A DNA stretch of 22,893 nucleotides from Candidatus Omnitrophota bacterium. GTDB lineage: Bacteria; Omnitrophota; Koll11; Zapsychrales; Aceulaceae. The stretch lies in assembly GCA_029931885.1 (NCBI GenBank), contig JAOZRJ010000004.1, positions 1 to 22,893 of the forward strand. Direction: 5' to 3'. Both the position numbers and the translations under genes were made by a program. A model generated the notes under the pieces. That model had not been told where the DNA came from. It was given only the letters and a program-made list of their open reading frames with translations, and did not search any database. Of this stretch, positions 15,776 through 22,403 are shown piece after piece; position 1 is the first letter of the stretch, and each line of letters opens with the position of its first letter.

Positions 15776-16405
15776 ATGAAAATATCTCCTTTTGAAAAAT
15801 ACTCTGATAGATATGAAGATTGGTTTGAGAAAAATTATTGGGTCTATCAATCAGAACTTCAAGCTGTGAGGGATCAATTACCCCGGAAAGGAAATGGTAT
15901 TGAAATTGGCGTAGGAAGTGGGCGTTTTGCTGGTCCATTAGGAATAAAGATAGGGGTTGAGCCTTCATATAAGATGAGAGAATTGGCAGAAAAACGCGGG
16001 ATTACGGTTATTGATGCTATTGCTGAAAAACTTCCATTTAATGATTCTCAATTTGATTTTGTTTTAATGGTTACAACAATTTGTTTTGTAGAAGATATAA
16101 AGAAAGCACTTAGTGAAACTTATCGGATATTGAAAACAAATGGCCGATTGATAATTGGATTTGTCGACAAGGATAGTTTATTAGGGAAAATATATCAAGA
16201 GCGTAAGAATAAGAATATTTTTTATAAATTTGCAAAGTTTTATTCTGTCGATGAAGTTATGTTTCATCTAAAAGAAGTTGGTTTTAGCAAGAGTAGTTTT
16301 GTACAGACTATTTTTAGAGATCTTAAGGAAATTAATAGCATTGAATCGACGCAAAAAGGATATGGCGACGGTTCTTTCGTAGTGATAAATGCAAGAAAGG
16401 AGTAA
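15776..16405 (+). CDS. Class I SAM-dependent methyltransferase
   Basis: This 209-residue cytoplasmic methyltransferase is of the Methyltransf_11/UbiE type. Motif I is GIEIGVGSGRF (41-51), followed by GVEPS, AEKLPFND and the RILKTNGRLIIGFVD block. The opening YSDRYEDWFEK is typical of one subgroup. It lacks the conserved cysteine set of arsenite methyltransferase ArsM, so arsenic methylation is not supported. There is no ribosome site before the ATG, unlike its neighbours, and the preceding 46 bases are almost pure A and T. It may therefore be weakly translated or have a leaderless transcript. The substrate is unknown. Confidence 0.85.
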   Translation: MKISPFEKYSDRYEDWFEKNYWVYQSELQAVRDQLPRKGNGIEIGVGSGRFAGPLGIKIGVEPSYKMRELAEKRGITVIDAIAEKLPFNDSQFDFVLMVTTICFVEDIKKALSETYRILKTNGRLIIGFVDKDSLLGKIYQERKNKNIFYKFAKFYSVDEVMFHLKEVGFSKSSFVQTIFRDLKEINSIESTQKGYGDGSFVVINARKE

Positions 16406-16409
16406 GGAT

Positions 16410-16571
16410 GTGAAAGTTGTTATTTTAGTATTAATTGGGGCGTTATTGGGAAGTGTGATGGGGTATTTTGGTAAATGCACAAGCGGAGTTTGTCCCCTGA
16501 CAAGTACGCCGACAAGGGGAGCTTTGTACGGGGCTTTTTTAGGTTTAATGTTTAGTTTAATGCAACAATAG
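16410..16571 (+). CDS. DUF6132-type small membrane protein
   Basis: This 53-residue membrane peptide has two hydrophobic segments around the motif C23-TSGV-C28-PLTSTP, followed by RGALYGAFLG. This is the layout of DUF6132 proteins, whose function is unknown. I take the GTG at 16410 as the start because AAAGGAGTAAGGA lies just before it. An in-frame ATG at 16389 would lie inside the methyltransferase gene and before that ribosome site. The two cysteines may face the same side as those of the thioredoxin-like protein encoded next. Confidence 0.7.
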   Translation: MKVVILVLIGALLGSVMGYFGKCTSGVCPLTSTPTRGALYGAFLGLMFSLMQQ

Positions 16572-16585
16572 CAAAGGATTGAATA

Positions 16586-16930
16586 ATGTTAGATACAAAT
16601 TTAAAACATCTTGAATCTCGTGAAGAAGTTGAAGAAGTATTAAAAGACAGTAAAAATGTAATGATTTGTTGTGGGAGAATGGGGCCGATGTGTGTACCTG
16701 TTTATGGCATTATGCAGAATTTAGAATCTAAGTATCCTCATGTTCAGTTTAGGGATATGGATTTTGATATTCCAGTTGCTTTATATATTAAGAGACTGCC
16801 TGAATGTTTGTCGTTTAGGGGATTACCTTTTACTGTTTATTTTAAAGATGGTAAAGTTGTCAAAGCAACAACTAGTATTCAGAGTGAAAAACAAGTAATA
16901 GATGTATTGAATAATGCGTTTAAAGAGTAG
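16586..16930 (+). CDS. Thioredoxin-fold protein with atypical CGRMGPMC active site
   Basis: This 114-residue protein has a thioredoxin-like layout: a beta strand NVMICC, an active-site loop, the PHVQFRDMDFD strand, a cis-proline-type loop RGLPFTVYF (P81) and a final helix. The usual WCGPC is replaced by C28-C29-GRMGPM-C36, so the two candidate redox cysteines are separated by six residues, with a third Cys adjacent. C74 is also present. The fold is recognisable, but the chemistry could be metal or sulfur binding rather than disulfide exchange. It ends the cluster that began with ArsR and thioredoxin. Confidence 0.75.
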   Translation: MLDTNLKHLESREEVEEVLKDSKNVMICCGRMGPMCVPVYGIMQNLESKYPHVQFRDMDFDIPVALYIKRLPECLSFRGLPFTVYFKDGKVVKATTSIQSEKQVIDVLNNAFKE

Positions 16931-16959
16931 TTGAGTTTTTTTATAAAAATAGATATTAT
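16931..16959 (+). promoter_or_regulatory. Candidate promoter for the radical SAM gene
   Basis: TTGAGT (16931-16936), a 17-base spacer and TATTAT (16954-16959) follow directly after the preceding stop codon. The -10 is the same hexamer as in the ArsR promoter, and the -35 matches four of six. It would give a leader of about 75 bases. AT-rich surroundings make chance matches likely. Confidence 0.4.
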
Positions 16960-17040
16960 TATTTTCATAATTTTATAGAAGATATTTTTTGTCGCGAATA
17001 ACGAATAGAATAGTTAGAGAAATCATAGAGGGGTTGAGAA

Positions 17041-17817
17041 ATGAGTAATAAAAAGTATAAATATATTTACGGCCCGGTTCCTTCTTGGAGATTGGGCAGC
17101 TCTTTGGGAATAGATCCTGTTTCAAAAGGAAGAAAAATTTGTAATTTTAATTGTGTATATTGCCAGATTGGAAAGGACGGACTTTTGACAGATGAAAGGG
17201 GGATTTTTGTTAACTGTGGTGATATTATTGATGAGCTAAAGTTATTACCGTCTTTAAAAATTGATTATATTACATTTTCTGGAGCTGGAGAGCCTACGTT
17301 GGCCGGCAATTTAGGTGAGATAATAAGGGCCACAAAACAAATTAGGAAAGAAAAAATTGCTGTTATATCCAATTCTTCTTTGTTTCACAGAGAAGACGTA
17401 CAAAAAGATTTACAGCTTGCAGATTTTGTTATTGCCAAGCTCGATGCCTCCACGCAAGAAGGTTTAACTAATATCAATCAGCCCGTAGAAAGAATTAATA
17501 TTGAGCGCATTATTTTAGGCATAAAAACGTTTAGAAAGATGTATAAGGGAAAGTTAGCCTTACAGATTATGTTTATTGAGCAAAATAAGAGATATGCGCA
17601 AGATATTGCTCGAATTGCCAAAGAAATTCATCCGGATGAAGTTCAAATTAATACACCTCTTAGGCCGTGCAAGGTAAAGCCGTTATCCAAGCCAGAAATT
17701 GAGAAGATAGAAGCCTATTTTAATGGATTTAAAACTATTTCCGTATATAACGCAGAGAAAAAGAAGATTAGTTCATTAAGTGATGAAAATACTTTAAAAA
17801 GAAGAGGAAAAGTGTAG
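17041..17817 (+). CDS. Radical SAM protein (COG0731-like)
   Basis: This 258-residue radical SAM enzyme has C34-x3-C38-x2-C41 (CNFNCVYC) for the 4Fe-4S cluster and FSGAGEPTL as the SAM-binding glycine motif. The opening YGPVPSWRLGSSLGIDP is typical of a widespread family annotated as radical SAM or Fe-S oxidoreductase, distantly related to wyosine-forming enzymes. There is no extra C-terminal cluster motif beyond scattered cysteines. The start has GAGGGG about 10 bases upstream. It stands alone between the redox cluster and the non-coding element and appears to have its own promoter. The reaction is unknown. Confidence 0.85.
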   Translation: MSNKKYKYIYGPVPSWRLGSSLGIDPVSKGRKICNFNCVYCQIGKDGLLTDERGIFVNCGDIIDELKLLPSLKIDYITFSGAGEPTLAGNLGEIIRATKQIRKEKIAVISNSSLFHREDVQKDLQLADFVIAKLDASTQEGLTNINQPVERINIERIILGIKTFRKMYKGKLALQIMFIEQNKRYAQDIARIAKEIHPDEVQINTPLRPCKVKPLSKPEIEKIEAYFNGFKTISVYNAEKKKISSLSDENTLKRRGKV

Positions 17818-17818
17818 T

Positions 17819-18025
17819 TGAAACATTAGAAGCTAAGAGATATTTTAATACAGCCTTGTAAAGCTCGAAAGGCTTTGAAGACCATCCCTGCCTTAGGGAT
17901 GCGAAGATTGATGTTCTAATCTCAGGTCACAATCGTTGACATAATTCATACCATCATCTAGAATGTTCCATGTGAAATAAGTCTAGAAGAGCAGGATTTT
18001 TTCTAAGCTTCTAAGAGAAGTTTCA
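17819..18025. repeat. Long-range imperfect inverted repeat bounding the non-coding element
   Basis: Bases 17819-17840 pair with 18000-18025. TGAAAC pairs with GTTTCA, TTAGAAGCT with AGCTTCTAA, and AGAGA with TTTCT (one G-T), 20 pairs in all. The irregularities are one unpaired A facing GAGAA and one A-A mismatch. The arms are about 160 bases apart and enclose the GC-rich folded part. No flanking target duplication is visible. Confidence 0.6.
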
Positions 18026-18036
18026 CATTTTAATTT
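17970..18036 (+). terminator. Hairpin with short T-rich tail (possible weak terminator or attenuator)
   Basis: ATGTGAAA (17970-17977) pairs perfectly with TTTCACAT (18021-18028). Inside it, TCTAGAAG (17982-17989) pairs with 18008-18016 with one bulged A, leaving an 18-base loop. TTTTAATTT follows. The interrupted T run makes termination inefficient or conditional. The 3' arm also takes part in the long-range inverted repeat. Confidence 0.35.
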
Positions 18037-18123
18037 AATCTTAGGTTTAGACATGTATTCTCAAAAATCCGCAAATTATAAAAATATCATAACATCATAT
18101 CGCCACTAGAAAGGGAGGGTTTA

Positions 18124-19563
18124 ATGAAGCCAAAGAAAATGACAATTTTCACCATTAGCATCATGATATCGGCGGCAGTAGTTAGCTTGAGGGGTTTGCC
18201 AATGATGGCAAAAGAAGGCACGACGATGATGTTTTATCTTCTTTTTTCAGCAGTTATGTTTTTACTTCCTGCTTCTTTAGTTTCTGCAGAACTTGGTAGT
18301 GCTTTTAGCAATAGAGGCGGCGGTGTTTATACGTGGGTTAAAGAAGCCTTTGGTTCAAAATGGGGTTTTACAGCGATTTGGCTGCAATGGATTCAAAATG
18401 TTGTTTGGTATCCAACAGTTCTTGGTTTTGCAGCAGCTTGTTTGGCTTATTTATTTATGGATCCAAGTTTAGCTTCTAACGGCTTATTTACTGGTGGTGT
18501 AATTTTAGTTTTTTATTGGGTAGCTACTTTAATAGCTTTAAAGGGCTCTCATACTGCTGGTGCTGTGACAAAATATGGTTTTTTGTTGGGAAGTATCTTG
18601 CCGGGAATTTTTATTGTGATGCTAGGCTTGTTCTGGATTGATAGAGGAAACCCTATTCAATTTCTTCAGGCTCAGCATATTGCAGATGCTGCTCAAGGTA
18701 TAGCTCATAGCGGACCTCATATGCGTTATTTTCCTCATATAAGTAATTTAGGTAATGTGGCCTTTTTAGCTGGAATCATCTTGTTGTTTGCTGGCGTTGA
18801 AGTTCATGCTGTTCATGCGAATGATATGGAGAATCCTTCTAAAGAATTTCCGATTAGCATACTGATAGCTTCTATAATTATTTTCTTTCTTTTTTCTTTA
18901 GGTTCTCTTGCTGTTGCTTCAGTAATTCCTGCGAATGAAATTAGTTTGACGGCAGGCCTTATGCAAGCCTTTAAACAAATTTTGACTAAATTTAATATTG
19001 ATTTCTTAACGCCTGTTGTAGGATTGTTCTTGGCATTTGGTGCTATTGGTCAAATTATGTCTTGGGTCGATGGGCCAAGTCGAGGACTTTTAGAAACGGC
19101 GAAAGAAGGAGAGCTTCCTCCTTTTTTGGCAAAAGTTAATAAAAATGGTATGCAGAAAAATATTCTTCTTGTTCAGGCGGTTATTGTAAGCATTTTGGCT
19201 TCATTTTATTTTATTATGAAGGATGTCAGTGTTGCGTTTTTTCTTTTATCTGCAATGACAATAAGCTTGTATTTGGTCATGTATATCCTTTTGTATGCTG
19301 CTGGAATAAAATTACGTTTTAGTCAGCCGGATCTGCCTCGTCCCTACAAAGTTCCAGGTGGATTAACTGGCATGCTTTTAGTTTCTGGTGTTGGTCTTTT
19401 TGGTGTTGGGTTTGCGCTTTTAGTTAGCTTTTTTCCTCCAACAAATTTGCCTGTAGGTAATCCCGCTCTTTATGTTGGATTAGTAGCGTCTGGCCTTATT
19501 ATTTTTGTTGGACTACCTTTTTGGATTAATGCTATAAAGAAGCCAGAATGGAAAAAGAAATAA
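18124..19563 (+). CDS. gadC: Glutamate:GABA antiporter
   Basis: This 479-residue inner-membrane antiporter of the APC superfamily exchanges external glutamate for internal GABA, exporting the proton consumed by decarboxylation. About twelve hydrophobic helices are visible. Strong GadC-specific blocks include VIPANEISLTAGLMQAF, the GPSRG motif before TAKEGELPPFLAKVNKNG, and the VSFFPPTN segment near the end. The protein stops at INAIKKPEWKKK and so lacks the C-terminal plug of about 35 residues that closes Escherichia coli GadC (511 residues) at neutral pH. AAAGGGAGGG precedes the ATG. The decarboxylase gene follows after 32 bases, so they form one unit. The non-coding element upstream may control it. 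Confidence 0.93.
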   Translation: MKPKKMTIFTISIMISAAVVSLRGLPMMAKEGTTMMFYLLFSAVMFLLPASLVSAELGSAFSNRGGGVYTWVKEAFGSKWGFTAIWLQWIQNVVWYPTVLGFAAACLAYLFMDPSLASNGLFTGGVILVFYWVATLIALKGSHTAGAVTKYGFLLGSILPGIFIVMLGLFWIDRGNPIQFLQAQHIADAAQGIAHSGPHMRYFPHISNLGNVAFLAGIILLFAGVEVHAVHANDMENPSKEFPISILIASIIIFFLFSLGSLAVASVIPANEISLTAGLMQAFKQILTKFNIDFLTPVVGLFLAFGAIGQIMSWVDGPSRGLLETAKEGELPPFLAKVNKNGMQKNILLVQAVIVSILASFYFIMKDVSVAFFLLSAMTISLYLVMYILLYAAGIKLRFSQPDLPRPYKVPGGLTGMLLVSGVGLFGVGFALLVSFFPPTNLPVGNPALYVGLVASGLIIFVGLPFWINAIKKPEWKKK

Positions 19564-19595
19564 ATTTTTAAAATTATTTTAAAAGGAAGGATCTT

Positions 19596-21017
19596 ATGAG
19601 CCATCTTCATAGCAAAGATAAAATTCGTAATAATTTATTAGATGATGTTTACGCTTCTGATGATTTAAGTATGAGAATCCCAAAATATAAATTTCCACCA
19701 AAAGAACACGATCCTCGTCATTGTTATCAAATAGTTCATGACGAGCTTATGCTTGATGGTAATGCGAGACAAAATTTGGCTACTTTTTGTCAGACTTGGG
19801 TTGATCCGGAAGTCCATAAGCTTATGGATGAATGCGTAGATAAAAATATGATCGATAAAGATGAGTATCCTCAAACTGCTGAGATTGAGGAACGTTGTGT
19901 TCATATGTTGGCTGATCTTTGGAATGCCCCTGAGAATGGTAATGCTATTGGTTGCTCAACAACAGGATCAAGTGAAGCTGCTATGCTCGGCGGCATGGGA
20001 ATGAAATGGAGATGGAGAACAAAAAGAAAAGCAGAAGGAAAGTCTATTGATAAACCAAATATGATTTGTGGACCAGTTCAAATTTGTTGGCATAAATTTG
20101 CTAAATATTGGGATGTTGAATTACGCGAAATTCCTATGGAAAAAGGCCGTCTTATTATGAATGCAGAAGAAGTTTTAAAAAGATGTGATGAGAATACTAT
20201 AGGAGTCGTGCCGACACTTGGGACTACATTTACTTGTGAGTACGAGCCTGTTCAGGAAGTTGCAAAGGCTTTAGATCAATTACAAAAAAAGACTGGGTTA
20301 GATATTCCCATTCATGTTGATGGCGCAAGTGGAGGATTTTTAGCTCCATTTGTTGAGCCAGATATAAGATGGGATTTTCGTCTAGAGCGAGTAAAGTCTA
20401 TTAATGCCTCGGGACATAAATTTGGCTTATCTCCTCTAGGAGTAGGTTGGGTTATGTGGAGAGATAAAGAGGATTTGCCTGATGATTTAATTTTTTGGGT
20501 AAATTATCTTGGGGGAAATCTTCCAACATTTGCATTAAATTTTTCTAGACCTGGAGGACAAATTGTTGCTCAGTATTATAATTTTTTAAGGTTAGGGAAG
20601 GAAGGATATAGAAAAGTTCATCAGGCTTGCTATGATACTGCAGTTTATTTTGGGGAAGAGCTTAAAAAATTAGGTTGTTTTGAATTAATTTATAATGGAA
20701 AAGGCAATGGAATTCCTGCTCTTACCTGGACTTTAAAGGAAGGCGCAGATATTGGATGTAATCTTTATGAATTGTCTGATAAGCTTCGTAGCCGCGGATG
20801 GCAGGTGCCAGCGTATTCAATGCCTCCGCACAGAGAAGACTTAGTTATTATGCGTACTCTTATTCGTCACGGAGTCAGTCGGGATTTAGTTGATTTGCTG
20901 ATTTCGGATATGAAGCGCAGTTTGGATTATTTTAAGCGAAATCCAGTCGGAACTTCTTTAGGAGAAAAAGAGCTCGGAGGATTTAGCCACTGTCCAAAAG
21001 TAGGAGAAAATAAATAA
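19596..21017 (+). CDS. gadB: Glutamate decarboxylase
   Basis: This PLP-dependent cytoplasmic enzyme converts glutamate to GABA and CO2, consuming a proton. The 473 residues compare with 466 in Escherichia coli GadB. The PLP lysine is K275 in [11 protein letters not shown], and the cofactor-contacting H240 and D242 lie in HVDGASGGF, both one residue from the E. coli positions. The phosphate-binding STTGSSEA segment is also present. The C-terminal tail ([14 protein letters not shown]) differs from E. coli but contains a His, relevant because a C-terminal His closes the E. coli active site at neutral pH. It pairs with gadC upstream in an acid-resistance or energy-conserving module. A strong terminator follows. 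Confidence 0.96.
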   Translation: MSHLHSKDKIRNNLLDDVYASDDLSMRIPKYKFPPKEHDPRHCYQIVHDELMLDGNARQNLATFCQTWVDPEVHKLMDECVDKNMIDKDEYPQTAEIEERCVHMLADLWNAPENGNAIGCSTTGSSEAAMLGGMGMKWRWRTKRKAEGKSIDKPNMICGPVQICWHKFAKYWDVELREIPMEKGRLIMNAEEVLKRCDENTIGVVPTLGTTFTCEYEPVQEVAKALDQLQKKTGLDIPIHVDGASGGFLAPFVEPDIRWDFRLERVKSINASGHKFGLSPLGVGWVMWRDKEDLPDDLIFWVNYLGGNLPTFALNFSRPGGQIVAQYYNFLRLGKEGYRKVHQACYDTAVYFGEELKKLGCFELIYNGKGNGIPALTWTLKEGADIGCNLYELSDKLRSRGWQVPAYSMPPHREDLVIMRTLIRHGVSRDLVDLLISDMKRSLDYFKRNPVGTSLGEKELGGFSHCPKVGENK

Positions 21018-21069
21018 GTTTTAAAAGCGAAGTAATATAAAAAATAAATTTAATTTTGGAGTAAGTTTT

Positions 21070-21112
21070 TGCCGTTAGGTGAGAATCCATCTTACCTAAC
21101 GGCATTATTTTT
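21070..21112 (+). terminator. Rho-independent terminator after gadB
   Basis: GCCGTTAGGT (21071-21080) pairs perfectly with ACCTAACGGC (21094-21103). The stem extends inward by GAG/CTT (one G-T) to a seven-base loop and is followed by ATTATTTTT. It separates the gad pair from the isomerase gene. Confidence 0.9.
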
Positions 21113-21141
21113 AAATATTAGAATTTTAAAGGAGAAAAAAG

Positions 21142-21639
21142 ATGAAACGTTTTTTATCAGTACTTTTTGGCATAAGTTTATTATTAATTACTAATTTAAC
21201 TTTTGGAGGGGAAAAAATGATTCAGCAAGGAAGTAAGGTAAAATTTGATTATACGCTTGTTGTTGAAGGACAAGTTGTTGACACGTCAAAAGGAAAACAG
21301 CCTTTAGAATACGTTCATGGACAGGGAACAATTATTCCAGGGCTTGAAAGCCAGATATTAGGATTAAAAGAGGGTGATGAAAAGAAAGTTGTAGTTGGGC
21401 CTGAAGATGCTTATGGGGTAATTAAAAGTGAGGCAATAGTAGAAGTAAATAAGGCACAACTAGGGAGTGAACGTCAACCGCAAATTGGAGATCATCTTCA
21501 GATGAAAAATACTGAGGGTAATACATTTAATGGTGTTGTAAAAGAAATTAAGGATGAAATCGTAGTTGTTGACTTTAATCACCCTTTGGCAGGCAAAGAA
21601 CTTATTTTTGATATTAAAATTGTTGATATAGAAAAATAA
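21142..21639 (+). CDS. FKBP-type peptidyl-prolyl isomerase, SlyD-like, with signal peptide
   Basis: This 165-residue FKBP/SlyD-type isomerase and chaperone has a signal peptide (MKRFLSVLFG onward, hydrophobic to about 22). The mature part opens QGSKVKFDYTLVVEGQVVDTS and includes the FKBP site residues IIPGLE and the SlyD-type flap insertion. It ends HPLAGKELIFDIKIVDIEK. The His- and Cys-rich metal-binding tail of E. coli SlyD is absent. Two starts look usable. ATG 21142 has AAAGGAG upstream. In-frame ATG 21217 (M26) has GGAGGGG at 21205-21211 and would give a 140-residue cytosolic form with the normal SlyD N-terminus. It is probably transcribed alone, with terminators on both sides. Confidence 0.92.
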   Translation: MKRFLSVLFGISLLLITNLTFGGEKMIQQGSKVKFDYTLVVEGQVVDTSKGKQPLEYVHGQGTIIPGLESQILGLKEGDEKKVVVGPEDAYGVIKSEAIVEVNKAQLGSERQPQIGDHLQMKNTEGNTFNGVVKEIKDEIVVVDFNHPLAGKELIFDIKIVDIEK

Positions 21640-21676
21640 TTCTTTTAATAAAGTTTAATATTTGGTGATTATTATT

Positions 21677-21711
21677 TGGCACATAGTTGTAGGCTATGTG
21701 CCATTTTTTTA
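21677..21711 (+). terminator. Rho-independent terminator after the FKBP gene
   Basis: GGCACATAG (21678-21686) pairs perfectly with CTATGTGCC (21694-21702) around a seven-base loop, with one further T-A pair outside, followed by a run of seven T. It ends the isomerase transcript just before the promoter of the receiver gene. Confidence 0.93.
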
Positions 21712-21716
21712 GTTTG

Positions 21717-21746
21717 TTGACATAAGTGAAGAGTAGTATGTATAAT
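21717..21746 (+). promoter_or_regulatory. Consensus sigma-70-type promoter for the response regulator
   Basis: TTGACA (21717-21722) and TATAAT (21741-21746), both perfect matches, are separated by 18 bases. Transcription would begin about 50 bases before the start codon. It lies directly after the terminator, so the gene is an independent unit with high basal expression expected. Confidence 0.85.
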
Positions 21747-21802
21747 TAAAAGAAATTAAGTATTTGGGAATTATAGGAAAAAAGCGATAGTCAGGAGGAG
21801 CA

Positions 21803-22180
21803 ATGAAAACAATACTTTTAATTGATGATGATCAGGATTTGTCTGAAGTAATAAAAATAATTCTTAAATCTGCAAATTACGACGTTCTGATTTCTCACGA
21901 AGCACAGCATGGAATTAATACGGCAAAAGAAAAGACTCCGGATCTTATTTTATTGGATATTATGATGCCTGGAATGGATGGGGTTGAAGCGATGTCTATT
22001 TTAAAGTCTGAATCAGCAACCAAGGATATTCCTGTGATATTCCTCACAGGTCTTATTTCAAATAATGACAGCAGTGAAGGCATAGAAGATATAAATATAG
22101 GCGGAAGTTATTATAAAACAATAGCGAAGCCATTTGACAATAAGAAGCTATTGGAAATTATTAAAAAGACTTTAGACTAA
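21803..22180 (+). CDS. Stand-alone response regulator receiver (CheY-like)
   Basis: This is a single 125-residue receiver domain with no output domain. The acidic pocket is D8-D9, the phospho-acceptor is D52 in LLDIMMPGMDG, the switch Thr lies in FLTGL, and the conserved Lys is in AKPFD. It may relay phosphate to another protein or bind a partner. No histidine kinase is encoded in the window. CAGGAGGAG directly precedes the ATG. It has its own consensus promoter. A hairpin AGCGCTAT/ATAGCGTT (22187-22206) follows the stop but has no T run, so it is not a clear terminator. Confidence 0.93.
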   Translation: MKTILLIDDDQDLSEVIKIILKSANYDVLISHEAQHGINTAKEKTPDLILLDIMMPGMDGVEAMSILKSESATKDIPVIFLTGLISNNDSSEGIEDINIGGSYYKTIAKPFDNKKLLEIIKKTLD

Positions 22181-22335
22181 GTTAAGAGCGCTATGTTTAT
22201 AGCGTTGGAGGATTGAAGTCGATAAATTTTACGTAATTAAATTATCCTACTGTTAAACCCTGTGTTCTATAAGAAATCCTGAGTTTGCAGACGTCTGTAG
22301 AATTCTCTTTGGTAGCCCAATTCCCGTCAATATGC

Positions 22336-22364
22336 TTACAAATATGCTATACTTTTCGTATAAA
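22336..22364 (+). promoter_or_regulatory. Weak candidate promoter for the final gene
   Basis: TTACAA (22336-22341), 17 bases, then TATAAA (22359-22364) lie about 40 bases before the final start codon. The -35 is a poor match. The gap 22181-22403 otherwise holds the hairpin after the receiver gene and a perfect palindrome CAGACGTCTG (22288-22297), but no gene. Confidence 0.3.
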
Positions 22365-22403
22365 ATCTAATTTCTATTAATATTAATATTTAAAAAAATA
22401 TAT

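Larger units (their letters stand above)
17818..18123 (+). ncRNA. 306-base non-coding region with candidate structured RNA / switch upstream of gadC
   Basis: No gene fits here, but structure is dense. AGCCTT/AAGGCT (17852-17857, 17869-17874) forms a hairpin. GACC/GGTC (17880-17883, 17925-17928) encloses two further hairpins, ATCCCT/AGGGAT (17884-17889, 17895-17900) and AGATT/AATCT (17905-17909, 17918-17922), giving a three-way junction that TTG/CAA (17875-17877, 17930-17932) extends. Bases 17851-17930 contain 38 G or C of 80, well above the surroundings. The strand 18000-18028 can pair locally with 17970-17989 or far upstream with 17819-17840, a mutually exclusive choice. A possible promoter (TTGAAA 17818-17823, 17-base gap, TATTTT 17841-17846) would start RNA near 17853. 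I match it to no known riboswitch or RNA family. The last 95 bases are AT-rich and end in AAAGGGAGG before gadC. Confidence 0.45.

Noticed and set aside
15776..16405. Arsenite methyltransferase (ArsM)
   Set aside because: The methyltransferase fold is clear, but the conserved ArsM cysteines are absent.
16940..16980. TATAAAA/TTTTATA inverted repeat as terminator after the thioredoxin-like gene
   Set aside because: The stem is only A-T pairs with a long loop and no proper T run, as expected by chance in such DNA.
17860..17876. AAAGC/GCTTT hairpin with seven-base loop resembling a tRNA T-arm
   Set aside because: The loop (TCGAAAG) lacks the TTC of a T-loop, and no anticodon arm, D-arm or acceptor stem can be built around it.
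17850..17935. Possible known riboswitch (c-di-GMP, lysine, cobalamin, guanidine, c-di-AMP, Mn)
   Set aside because: I compared remembered core motifs of each class and found no convincing match, so no class is assigned.
17819..18025. Miniature inverted-repeat transposable element
   Set aside because: No target duplication, no transposase and no second copy in the window. It stays only as an alternative to test.
22187..22206. Hairpin AGCGCTAT/ATAGCGTT as terminator of the receiver gene
   Set aside because: The eight-pair stem is good but GGAGGATTG follows instead of a T run. It is noted in the gene entry only.
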